Shown: piece after piece, positions 9,895-18,766 of the stretch
How positions within the stretch are numbered: position 1 is the first letter of the stretch
How the letters are laid out: every line of letters starts with the position of its first letter
Source of the DNA: Rhynchopus euleeides
Taxonomy: Eukaryota; Euglenozoa; Diplonemea; Diplonemida; Diplonemidae
Length of the DNA stretch: 64,000 bases
Direction of reading: 5' to 3'
NCBI GenBank assembly: GCA_963210315.1
Contig: OY723299.1
Span: 744,001 to 808,000 of the forward strand
Program-made: the position numbers and the translations under genes
Notes under the pieces: model-generated
What the model was told of the DNA's origin: nothing
The model's input: the letters and a program-made list of their open reading frames with translations, nothing else
Databases searched by the model: none

Positions 9895-11146
9895 TCTGCC
9901 TTCTTCCGCTTCTTCACATTCTTCTCCTTCTTCCTCTTCTTCGGGATCTTCGTTGTCGTCGTCGGCTTCACAGGCCAGTGCTGCCTTGCGTAACACGCCG
10001 TCCTTCGCATCCTGGGTGTGGATCGGCGGCTGCTTGTCGCAGAGGCAAATACGGAGACCACGCGGTTTGTTGCAGGCAGCATCGCCAGTCAGTAACCAGC
10101 CATCGGAACACTTGCCGAGCGAATCGATCGGGCCGACAGGGGTTACCCGACTGCTACCGAGAGTCCTGAGACGGTGCCGAAACGAATCGAAGGTTTTCAT
10201 CCATACGGGACCCGCTGTCATGCACTTCCCGCACAACGGTATGACATTGTATTGCAAGAGGGTACACGAAGATTCTTGCGGGGTCGTTGCCGAAACTGGC
10301 ATAGTTTGCCAGCTCGAACACCATCAGGTCCCTCTCCCGGAAACAAGCAGATGTTGTCCTGGCCCGCGATTTCCTCTCCCCATTCTCCCTCTCGAACGCT
10401 TCGTCGGAGAGGTGGCAGTTCTGAGGATCCTGAGGGTCCTGAGGCATTCAAGGCAGGGCACTCCCTTCTCCATTCTTTTACACTCTTTGAAAAGTGTCAC
10501 AATCAGATGTGGTCAACCGTTACGGCACTGCCGATGGGACTCTCGTCCTCTGGCACGCCCACTGGTCGGGCTTCTTTGTCACCACCGCCTGCCTCATCAC
10601 CGCGTTCACCAACTGGATGTCGATGGTCACGACACCCTGCCCCTGCGTTGCCTGTGGTGTTGCCCCCACCGCCACAATGAACGGATCCGGAATGTGAAAC
10701 GTTCGGGCGTGCAGACCATTCGGAACCTCGCTCTTGTAGGGCAGGTCCCTCATGACCGTGACAGTCATGACCGATCCGTCGAGGACAGGTGGGTGCTCGT
10801 CGGGCACGTCAGCTCCCGGACCTACCTCTACGATGATCCGGTAGAAGAGGACGTCTGCTATCGAATGCCTCCCCATCTGCGTGATGGGGGGGGGGTTCGG
10901 GGTCAGTTGTTTTTCAGCTGCCTTCGAAGAAGTACTGCCCACCGCGCTTTGAGCGGTGGGCAGCCTCTTCATATCGGTTCCCAGCACCTCATCCGAGCAC
11001 CCCGCTTCCGTCAGCACCTCGTACTCAGACGAGTTCTTGTCGGCGCTCGTGAGGCGCTGCATGCCGCCTCCGACACGCGTTGCCAGAGACACGCATGGAG
11101 TAGACTGCGGGCAGTGTCCTGGCCTTCTTCTTGTCGGCCTCTTCAC
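9890..11146 (-). pseudogene. putative cargo gene inside the TIR element, split or spliced, unknown function
   Basis: No single frame spans the interior, but three minus-strand stretches look protein-like rather than compositional. 11146-10520 contains a globular-looking segment (with strings such as DVLFYRIIVEVG and VVTIDIQLVNAV). 10447-10300 contains ERDLMVFELANYASFGND. 10302-9890 contains CGKC and CLCDK Cys pairs followed by an acidic run of Glu/Asp and a basic end that runs into the left inverted repeat. The order is consistent with one gene reading towards the left arm and interrupted by introns or by frameshifts. I recognise no transposase DDE signature and no known family. The first AUG of the first stretch is at 11062. 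Confidence 0.4.
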
Positions 11147-11390
11147 TCCGTGTCAGCTTCCTGCCCCACTCCTTGTCAAAGTGGGTGGTGCGATGGCTTT
11201 TCAAACAGCGCCGCGAGGCTGCTGTGAAACAGCTCGACGCCTTCTGCGTGGCCTGGGATGATGCAGACCTCCTCGACATTTTTTTGGGATACCACCAGGG
11301 GGAGGGACCCGGTGTGAGGCACTTGAGTGCGTCCAGGCGGGCAGGGAACCTGGGCAGGGGGCCTCATTCCTTTTTGGTAATTTTGGGCCA

Positions 11391-11769
11391 AAGCTGCTGA
11401 TCATCAAGTTTCGTCGCCGACCCCACCCTCCCCTCCCCCGCCACCCCCCTGCACTGCAGCATATTTTATTGGTAATTTTGGGCCAATTTTGACCATTTTC
11501 CCCTTGTGCCCAACATGATTCAAGCTTCGACTTCTTTCTCGACGCGGGGTATGGTTGAACCCTTTTGACTCATACTTTCCACAACGGCCGGAGAGAGTCC
11601 GGAATATGCGAATTGTACCCCCTGCTTGGCCACTCAACATGTTCCCCCCGGTTAAAATGGGTGAAAATGACCTGGTCATGACCAGGTCATACCTGGTCAA
11701 TGACCAGGTATGACCTGGTCAAGATTTGACCAGGTTTTGACCTGGTCAGGGTCTGACCAGGCCACCGTG
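11391..11769 (-). repeat. right terminal inverted repeat
   Basis: Reverse-complement partner of 9526-9894. Its tip carries a slightly longer series of TGACCAGG/TGACCTGG units, and just inside it (11372-11391) a short stretch repeats the arm's own TTGGTAATTTTGGGCCAA. Confidence 0.9.
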
Positions 11770-12096
11770 TAGTGGTGGGGGGAGGGGGAGGGGGGGTATC
11801 GGCGATTCAAACTCAAACGGCTCCATACTGTTGCTCTGCCACGCACCCATCCCGCCTTGTCCCCAACCAGGAAGCAGAGGAGTCTCACCCAGCAGAGGCA
11901 GCACACGGAAAAAATGATGAGTTCATCATGGTTCTTATTATAGGGAAAACAGTTTCTCGTCGACTTTTGTTCGAAGCAAACCCGCGAACCCAGCGTTGCG
12001 AGAAAAGGTGCGAATAGGTGTGGGGGAGGTGTCTGCCGTGTTGCAAACTTCAACACAGGTCGGGCACACTGTGGCACGGAGATAGGGCGGCGAAGG
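11770..12096. other. spacer downstream of tandem gene 1
   Basis: The parts around 11785-11830 and 12030-12090 resemble the spacers downstream of genes 2 and 3 (14945-15059 and 18655-18766). The stretch of about 200 bp in between is not shared. No gene is seen. Confidence 0.6.
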
Positions 12097-14667
12097 CTAA
12101 TCCTCGCTGGAGGGATAACTAGAGGAACAATCCTCGCTAGAAAGATCACTGGAGGAACAATCAGGAAGGGAAGAACGAGCGGAGGAAGAATCTGTGGAGG
12201 AATCACTGCATGCAGCGTTGGAAGCCTCGGTAGAGGGGCACCTGGTCTCATCCGAGAGAACATCGGAGTCGTCGGCCACACCCCAGTTGATGCCCCATTT
12301 GCCGTCCTTCGCCTTGATGTGCGGCTGTGCCAGCAGTGCGGTGTCGAACATCTCCTCAGCCCCATCGAGGCACTCCCTGTCGGGGTTGAAGTCGTCGGCC
12401 CACAGGCCCTCCACCGCAACCCCCTGGTCAGGCGTCGTGTAGGTCCCAGGCGGCCCGAAGGTGCCCCACTCGTTGGAGTCCTCAGGGGCGAGGGCTGTCC
12501 ACTTCTTCTTCTTCTTGTGCTTCGTCCACTGGAAAAGGGCAGCCGACACAGTGTTGGTCTTCCCATCGGCAGGCTCCTCTGGAAGCTTGCAGGCACAGCG
12601 CGGCAGGAGGGTGCTGTTGAGCCGTGAGAAGCCTGCGATCGGAAGCTCTGGCAACGACCACTTGAAGCGGAAGTTGTGAACCTGTGCAACGGCTTGAAGA
12701 CAGTAACACAAGAAGCGGTCCATTATTGGCTGGCTTCGCTCTGAGGGCACCCACTCCTCCCGCATCACGGCCCATCCCGACTGGAGGCGTGCGACACACC
12801 GCGTCGCACGAGAGTGGGCGGCAGCATGGGCACGGTTGAACTCCTGCTGTTCCAGCGTCACCCGGCGCGTGTAGACGTGGTCCCGCTCGGGACAGTTCTC
12901 GTAGCCCTGCCGCCGGGTGCGCACGTTGGGCGCGATGCACGACGTGGCTCCCCTGAGTGACCCTTCTGTAAGCACGACATCGTCATCACGGAGCCATTTG
13001 CTGGGCCAGTCCCACAGGCTGGAGTCACTCTGGTGTTCTCCAAACATAAGGCCCTCAATGAAGGCGATCATGCCACAGGCGGTGGTAGCGACCAACACCT
13101 TCTGATTCACAGTAAACCTGTCGGACTTGACCAAGGTGGAGGCCACAGCCAGGGTGGCGCAGGGGAAGAAGGGGAAGTGGTTGACGTTGTCTGCCGCCCA
13201 CGGCTTCGTGAACCACTCCTGCCCCTGCACGGGCCTCCCGACCTCATTCAGGGTGGACGCGAGGTAGTACACACCAGCATCCCTGTCGCTTGTGATGGTG
13301 TCCATCGACGCAACCAACCCAGGCAGGTGCAAGGCGTACGACCCTGCGGTCTCGGGCTTGTGCCTCAGGTACACGAGGGCAACCAGCAGGCGCCTCCGGG
13401 CAGCCTCGTCCCGCTCCGTGGCGTACTGCTCGAAGAGCAGGGTGAGCTGCCACGGTGACAGCGCTGTTGCCGCACTCGAGAAGTCGTCCTTGCAGGTGCT
13501 GTCCACACCGAAGAAGGGGCACCACGCCGCAACACAGACGGACGACGTCTTCACCCCCAGAAGCGGGTGGGCTGCCTCGCGCTCTGCCGCCGTCTCCCGC
13601 AGCTCTGCCATCCCCAGGCGCACGCTCCTCATGTCCCTCAGGAAGCGCCCCGCACGGGCCATGCCGTGTGGGCCCCACACCCTCTCGAACTTGTTCTCAG
13701 GAGCCTTCCACTCCGCCTGCAGGATGGTTTCGATGCGATGCCGTTCACCTTCCGAAGGTTGGCCCGTGATACCCAGTCGCCTCGCGATCGCCTCGGCATA
13801 TGACCGGGCGTCCTTATCTTCGAACTTACCGAGGAGCCAGTTTTCCTGCACAGTGAAAGAGGGTTCACAGGAAAAGTGTAAGATGTTCTGTTCCCTCATC
13901 TGCTTCTTGCGCCGAATGCGCTGGTTATCATAGATGAGGTTGTAGGCCTTCCTGCACTCCAGCTGTGTGACAGGGTGACCAGCACCAGCCGCCAGGGCCT
14001 GCGTGCACCCCACAGGCATGGTGCCCCCCTCTAGCGCAGCGATGTAGTGATGCAGGTCTGCAGAAAACTCGGTGGCACGAAGAAACTCGACACTCGCCTT
14101 CTCGAATTTCGACTGGTTGAAGGTCTTGTCGGAACCTATTCTACAGTCAGACTGATCCACAGCACCACAGGAGTCACACGCCATGGAGTGTACATCGCGT
14201 GGGAACAGCTCCAGCAGCAGCTTGTCCCCAGGGAGTTGGGGTATTGACTTCACAAAGGCTTGAAAGTTTGCCATGTACATATACCGCATCATGTGACACC
14301 TTTCCAACGCGGTGTCCTGGCAAGACAAGGGCCTGTCCACGTGCCTGGAGATCCCGTCTAACCGCTGCCCCATCCCAAGAAGAAACACATCAATCATCGT
14401 CCTCCTCAGCTTGCTTTCCGTGCCAGGGGGTGGGGATACCTCTGCCATACACTCGTTAACCGACTTGAGGATGGTGACGAAGTAAGAGATGCTCGATGCA
14501 AGATCATCGGTGAAGGCAGCCGTGAGGTCACAGAGCGGCTCCTGGCGTCGCGGTGGAAACGCCCCCTCCCGCTCCACAGCCACACCACCGGCAGACGGGG
14601 CAGCGGGCTGACCTCCTGTGGACCCAACCTCACGGCAGCGGGACGTGCCGCTGTGCGTACGCTTCAT
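12097..14667 (-). CDS. tandem family protein, gene 1, unknown function
   Basis: Largest open frame 12097-14850; the first AUG is 14667 (856 residues). I do not recognise the family. Conserved marks shared with the three paralogues are an early CHDLHRHPNPC string upstream of that AUG, a SSxxCD-type Cys pair near PRDVHSMACDSCG, a globular core beginning at RLGITG and running through GMARAGRFLRDMRSVRLGM, an NHFPFFPCATLAVAST segment, a KHKKKKKW basic patch, and a Ser/Asp/Glu tail of about 60 residues. Family similarity extends upstream to about 14776 (FREELEG) but then changes abruptly into a dispersed spacer sequence (from about 14802). This copy has therefore lost the family's coiled-coil N terminus, or takes it from elsewhere by splicing. 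It may be a truncated but still open paralogue. Confidence 0.7.
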   Translation of the reverse strand: MKRTHSGTSRCREVGSTGGQPAAPSAGGVAVEREGAFPPRRQEPLCDLTAAFTDDLASSISYFVTILKSVNECMAEVSPPPGTESKLRRTMIDVFLLGMGQRLDGISRHVDRPLSCQDTALERCHMMRYMYMANFQAFVKSIPQLPGDKLLLELFPRDVHSMACDSCGAVDQSDCRIGSDKTFNQSKFEKASVEFLRATEFSADLHHYIAALEGGTMPVGCTQALAAGAGHPVTQLECRKAYNLIYDNQRIRRKKQMREQNILHFSCEPSFTVQENWLLGKFEDKDARSYAEAIARRLGITGQPSEGERHRIETILQAEWKAPENKFERVWGPHGMARAGRFLRDMRSVRLGMAELRETAAEREAAHPLLGVKTSSVCVAAWCPFFGVDSTCKDDFSSAATALSPWQLTLLFEQYATERDEAARRRLLVALVYLRHKPETAGSYALHLPGLVASMDTITSDRDAGVYYLASTLNEVGRPVQGQEWFTKPWAADNVNHFPFFPCATLAVASTLVKSDRFTVNQKVLVATTACGMIAFIEGLMFGEHQSDSSLWDWPSKWLRDDDVVLTEGSLRGATSCIAPNVRTRRQGYENCPERDHVYTRRVTLEQQEFNRAHAAAHSRATRCVARLQSGWAVMREEWVPSERSQPIMDRFLCYCLQAVAQVHNFRFKWSLPELPIAGFSRLNSTLLPRCACKLPEEPADGKTNTVSAALFQWTKHKKKKKWTALAPEDSNEWGTFGPPGTYTTPDQGVAVEGLWADDFNPDRECLDGAEEMFDTALLAQPHIKAKDGKWGINWGVADDSDVLSDETRCPSTEASNAACSDSSTDSSSARSSLPDCSSSDLSSEDCSSSYPSSED

Positions 14668-14801
14668 GTGTAAATCGCTCGGGGGATCGAGCGGTGTGAG
14701 GCGCAGCTGTGTGCCTGCGCACGGGTTGGGGTGGCGATGCAGGTCGTGGCACAGGGACCCCTCCAGCTCCTCGCGGAAGCCTTGGTCGGTGGCGGGGGTT
14801 T

Positions 14802-15059
14802 GATTGTCGAGAGTGAACGGAAAAGCAAGTCGCCCAGCACCTTCTTGCAAGGTTAGTCCTTTCTGTAGTCACTACACCAGATGCACAATGGGAGGCTGTG
14901 TCGCAGGTGTCTGTCAGTGGCCTGGCGGTTGGACCGCAGGCCTGGGGAGGGGGCGGGTACCGTCGATTCAAACGGCTTTACTGAGGCTGTGGCCACACAC
15001 GTGCGAGTTGCAAAGTGACACAGGTGACACGCTGTCGCACGGAGTGAAGGCGGTGAAGT
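14802..15059. repeat. family spacer repeat, copy 1
   Basis: Starts with a TTGATTGTCGAGAGTGAA-like string and continues through GCAAGTCGCCCAGCACCTTC to the region downstream of gene 2. The same order of blocks recurs at 18486-18766, and the first about 100 bp recurs at 43788-43885, outside the cluster. Confidence 0.8.
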
Positions 15060-17783
15060 TTAACCCTCACTGGAGGGATCACTGGAGGAACAATCCTCGC
15101 TGGAAGAAACACTGGAGGAAGAATCTGGGAGGGAAGAACGAGCGGAGGAAGAATCTGTGGAGGAATCACTGCATGCAGCTTCGGAAGCCTCGGCAGAGGG
15201 GCACCTGCTGGCAGTCGAAGACTCGTCTGAGTCGTAGGCCTCACCCCATTCGCCGTCCTTCGCCTTGATGTGCGGCTGTGCCAGCAGTGCGGTGTCGAAC
15301 ATCTCCTCAGCCCCGTCGAGGCACTCCCTGTCGGGGTTGAAGTCGTCGGCCCACAGGCCCTCCACCGCAACCCCCTGGTCAGGCGTCGTGTAGGTCCCAG
15401 GCGGCCCGAAGGTGCCCCACTCGTTGGAGTCCTCAGGGGCGAGGGCTGTCCACTTCTTCTTCTTCTTGTGCTTCGTCCACTGGAAAAGGGCAGCCGACAC
15501 AGTGTTGGTCTTCCCATCGGCAGGCTCCTCTGGAAGCTTGCAGGCACAGCGCGGCAGGAGGGTGCTGTTGAGCCGTGAGAAGCCTGCGATCGGAAGCTCT
15601 GGCAACGACCACTTGAAGCGGAAGTTGTGAACCTGTGCAACGGCTTCAAGGCAGACATCTAGGAACGGATCCGTGAGAGGACCTCGACATGAAGGCACCC
15701 ACTCCTCCCGCATCACGGCCCATCCCGACTGGAGGCGTGCGACACACCGCGTCGCACGAGAGTGGGCGGCGGCATGGGCACGGTTGAATTCCTGCTGTTC
15801 CAGCGTCACCCGGCGCGTGCAGACGTGGTGTTCCAGCAAGATACACTTCTGGTAGCCCTGCCACCGGCTTTGCACGTTCGGCGCGATGCACGACGCGGCT
15901 CCCCCGAGTGGCTCCTCTGTAAGCACGACATCATCATCACGAATCCACTTTCTGGCCTGATGCCACAGCCGGTTGTCACACTGGGTTCTTGTAAACGAAG
16001 AGCTGTGAATGAAGGCGATCATGCCACAGGCGGTGGTAGCGACCAACACCTTCTGATTCACACCAAATCTGTCGGACTTGACCAAGGTGGAGGCCACAGC
16101 CAGGGTGGCGCAGGGGAAGAAGGGGAAGTGGTTGACGTTGTCTGCCGCCCACGGCTTCGTGAACCACTCCTGCCCCTGCACGGGCTTCCCGACCTCATCC
16201 AGGTCGTGTGCGAGGTGCTGTACACCAGCATCCCTGTCGCTAGTGATGGTGTCCATCGACGCAACCAACCCAGGCAGGTGCAAGGCGTACGACCCTGCGG
16301 TCTCGGGCTTGTGCCTCAGGTACACGAGGGCAACCAGCAGGCGCCTCCGGGCAGCCTCGTCCCGCTCCGTGGCGTACTGCTCGAAGAGCAGGGTGAGCTG
16401 CCACGGTGACAGCGCTGTTGCCGCACTCGAGAAGTCGTCCTTGCAGGTGCTGTCCACACCGAAGAAGGGGCACCACGCCGCAACACAGACGGACGACGTC
16501 TTCACCCCCAGAAGCGGGTGGGCTGCCTCGCGCTCTGCCGCCGTCTCCCGCAGCTCTGCCATCCCCAGGCGCACGCTCCTCATGTCCCTCAGGAAGCGCC
16601 CCGCACGGGCCATGCCGTGTGGGCCCCACACCCTCTCGAACTTGCTCTCAGGAGCCTTCCACTCCGCCTGCAGGATGGTTTCGATGCGGTGCCGTTGACC
16701 TTCCGAAGGTCGGCCCGTGATACCCAGTCGCCTCGCGATCGCTTTGGCATATGACCGAGCGTCCTGCTCTTCTGCCCACATTAGACAGTCGTTCTCCTGC
16801 AACTCAAAATGGTGTGCCGTGAAAGCTTCGTCGTAAGAATCGTCATCCTCTTCCCTCCTCTGCTTCTTGCGCCGAATGCGCTGGTTGACATAGATGTGGT
16901 TGTAGGTATTCCTGCACTCCAGCTGTGTGACAGGGTGACCAGCACCTGCTGCAAGGGCCTGCGTGCACCCCACAGGCATGGTGCCCCCCTCCAGCGCAGC
17001 GATGTAGTGATGCAGGTCTGCAGAAAACTCGGTGGCACGAAGAAACTTGACACTCGCCTTCTCGAATTTCGACTGGTCGAAGGTCCTGCCGTCACTCGGC
17101 AAGCAGTCAGACTGATCCACAGCACCACAGGAGTCACACGCCATGGAGTGTACATCTCGTGGGAACAGCTCCAGCAGCAGCTTGTCCCCAGGGAGTTGGG
17201 GTATTGACTTCACAAAGGCTTGAAAGTTTGCCCTGTACATATGCTGCAGCAGCTGGCGCCTTTCCAACGCGGTGTCCTGGCAAGACAAGGGTCTGTCCAC
17301 GCCCTTGAAGAGCCCGTTGTCTAACTGCAGACCCATCCCAAGAAGGAACACCTCGATCATCATGCCCAACGCAGGGTTTCCCCCTCTCGCACCATTCAAC
17401 GCCTTGACGATGCCAATGAAGTGAGACATGCTCGGCGCAGTATCATCGGCGAAGGCAGCCGTGAGGTCACAGAGCGGCTGCTGGCGTCGCGGTGCAACCG
17501 CCCCCTCCCGCTCCACAGCCACACCACCGGCAGACGGGGCAGCGGGCTGACCTCCTGTGGACCCAACCTCACTGCAGCGGGGCGTGCCGCTGTGTGTACG
17601 CTTCATGTGGAAATCGCTCGGGGGATCGAGCGGTGTGAGGCGCAGCTGTGTCCCTGTGCACGGGTTAGGGTGGCGATGCAGGTCGTGGCACAGGGACCCC
17701 TCCAGCTGCTCGCGGAAGCTCTGCTCGAGAGCCAGCTGCCTCGACAGGTGTGTGATGCGCCGCTCAGCCGACACGACCCGCAT
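15060..17783 (-). CDS. tandem family protein, gene 2, with coiled-coil N terminus
   Basis: Open frame 15060-17813; the first AUG is at 17783, giving about 907 residues, and the frame is open further upstream, so the true start is uncertain. Residues 1-30 read through a heptad-like helix (ITHLSRQLALEQSF) directly into the family body (CHDLHRHPNP). In genes 3 and 4 these two parts are separated by about 400-490 bp of noncoding DNA; here they are fused without interruption, as if an intron had been lost. The body matches gene 1 and gene 3 almost residue for residue in long blocks (for example the 130-residue stretch after FERVWGPHG) but differs in short patches near residues 115-150, 320-360, 600-640 and 690. 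The acidic Ser-rich tail ends in SSDPSSEG. Function unknown. Confidence 0.75.
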   Translation of the reverse strand: MRVVSAERRITHLSRQLALEQSFREQLEGSLCHDLHRHPNPCTGTQLRLTPLDPPSDFHMKRTHSGTPRCSEVGSTGGQPAAPSAGGVAVEREGAVAPRRQQPLCDLTAAFADDTAPSMSHFIGIVKALNGARGGNPALGMMIEVFLLGMGLQLDNGLFKGVDRPLSCQDTALERRQLLQHMYRANFQAFVKSIPQLPGDKLLLELFPRDVHSMACDSCGAVDQSDCLPSDGRTFDQSKFEKASVKFLRATEFSADLHHYIAALEGGTMPVGCTQALAAGAGHPVTQLECRNTYNHIYVNQRIRRKKQRREEDDDSYDEAFTAHHFELQENDCLMWAEEQDARSYAKAIARRLGITGRPSEGQRHRIETILQAEWKAPESKFERVWGPHGMARAGRFLRDMRSVRLGMAELRETAAEREAAHPLLGVKTSSVCVAAWCPFFGVDSTCKDDFSSAATALSPWQLTLLFEQYATERDEAARRRLLVALVYLRHKPETAGSYALHLPGLVASMDTITSDRDAGVQHLAHDLDEVGKPVQGQEWFTKPWAADNVNHFPFFPCATLAVASTLVKSDRFGVNQKVLVATTACGMIAFIHSSSFTRTQCDNRLWHQARKWIRDDDVVLTEEPLGGAASCIAPNVQSRWQGYQKCILLEHHVCTRRVTLEQQEFNRAHAAAHSRATRCVARLQSGWAVMREEWVPSCRGPLTDPFLDVCLEAVAQVHNFRFKWSLPELPIAGFSRLNSTLLPRCACKLPEEPADGKTNTVSAALFQWTKHKKKKKWTALAPEDSNEWGTFGPPGTYTTPDQGVAVEGLWADDFNPDRECLDGAEEMFDTALLAQPHIKAKDGEWGEAYDSDESSTASRCPSAEASEAACSDSSTDSSSARSSLPDSSSSVSSSEDCSSSDPSSEG

Positions 17784-17813
17784 TTTCACAGCGAGAAACT
17801 CCTCCAACGGCAC

Positions 17814-17960
17814 GCTCCACGTGACACCCCCACAGGCCCCGCTGTACCCCCCCGCAACCCCACCCGTCCCCAGCTGCGCCGCACCCCGCGGACCTGGTCC
17901 GCCAGCAGCGGGACCTGGTCCCTCGAGGGGGCGACATTCTCTCAGGATACCCTAGGTATA
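17814..17960 (-). pseudogene. remnant of family N-terminal exon upstream of gene 2
   Basis: The first about 45 bp (GTGACACCCCCACAGGCCCC and on) match 25386-25430 inside the long N-terminal exon of gene 4, then similarity fades. Most of the Ala/Gly/Pro-rich part of that exon is missing here. Confidence 0.5.
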
Positions 17961-18485
17961 TTGGAGAGAAGAGTGGACACTAACGGTGCACCGACAGGCG
18001 ACACCAAAGGACCTCAAAGTCAGACATCCCCATGCAGCAGCCGCATGCCGCATGCAGAGTCTATCGCCCGTGGGCTGGCGGGATAGCAAAGTTGATCACC
18101 GGTCTGAAAGAAGCTGCCGATGACTTCCAAGGAATTCGTGATATCCCAACAGGTGCAAACACAGTGACAGGGCCGAAGGCTTCTGTACGCAGGCAGAGGG
18201 GCCAGCAAGATCGAAAACATGCAGACCGGGAAACTGTCAATCCTTGACCCAACGAGAGACAAACAGAGATATCACATCCACGTGAAACAGGGTGGCGCGG
18301 TGTAGTCGTGTGCCTCAATGTGCTCAACTGTGCTCGGTGCGCGTTCCACCACTCAAAACATATTCACGATGTGTGCGCAGGCAGAGCCATCAGAGCCCCC
18401 CGGTGCGACCAACACCCCACATGGGGCACACCACAACGCATGCTTGGATGGGATAGGTTGGGAGGGCATGCCTCAGAGGGGGGCT
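17961..18485. other. spacer between tandem genes 2 and 3
   Basis: About 0.5 kb with no convincing gene. It ends with AGGTTGGGAGGGCATGCCTC, the same string that lies between LINE copy A and the TIR element at 9496-9515, which identifies those insertions as lying in a related spacer. Confidence 0.6.
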
Positions 18486-18766
18486 CGATTGTTGAGAGTC
18501 AATGGAAAAGCAAGTCGCCCAACACCTTCTTGCAATATTAGTCCTGTTTGAAGTCACCACACCAGATATGCTGTACAAGGCGGATCAATGCACAATGGGA
18601 GGCTGTGTCGCAGGTGTCTGTCAGTGGCCCGGCGGTTGGACCGCAGGCCTGGGGAGGGGGCGGGTACCGTCGATTCAAACGGCTTTACTGAGGCTGCGGC
18701 CACACACGTGCGAGTTGCAAAGTGACACAGGTGACACGCTGTCGCACGGAGTGAAGGCGGTGAAGT
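18486..18766. repeat. family spacer repeat, copy 2
   Basis: Homologous along its length to 14802-15059, including the block GGAGGCTGTGTCGCAGGTGT and the block GTGCGAGTTGCAAAGTGACA just beyond the stop codon of the adjoining gene. Confidence 0.8.

Larger units (their letters stand above)
9526..11769. mobile_element. TIR DNA-transposon-like element, 2.24 kb
   Basis: Two nearly identical inverted arms (9526-9894 and 11391-11769) enclose about 1.5 kb. Both outer ends read CACGGTGGCCTGGTCAG. Next to each end are many copies of TGACCAGG or TGACCTGG, often arranged as palindromes such as TGACCTGGTCA; these could be transposase binding sites. I could not identify a transposase or a convincing target-site duplication: the left flank ends GGTAT and the right flank begins TAGTGG. 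The sequences outside (9496-9520 and from about 11785) resemble spacers of the adjacent tandem gene family, so it inserted into such a spacer. It is probably non-autonomous or carries a transduced gene; the superfamily is unknown. Confidence 0.8.

Noticed and set aside
10029..11227. Plus-strand long frame inside the TIR element
   Set aside because: Composition resembles an antisense reading of the minus-strand protein-like segments; no motif supports it.
14668..14850. TTG-initiated N-terminal extension of tandem gene 1
   Set aside because: The first about 24 codons are spacer repeat sequence, also found at 18486 and 43788; only the part from about 14776 is family coding sequence, and the first AUG is 14667.
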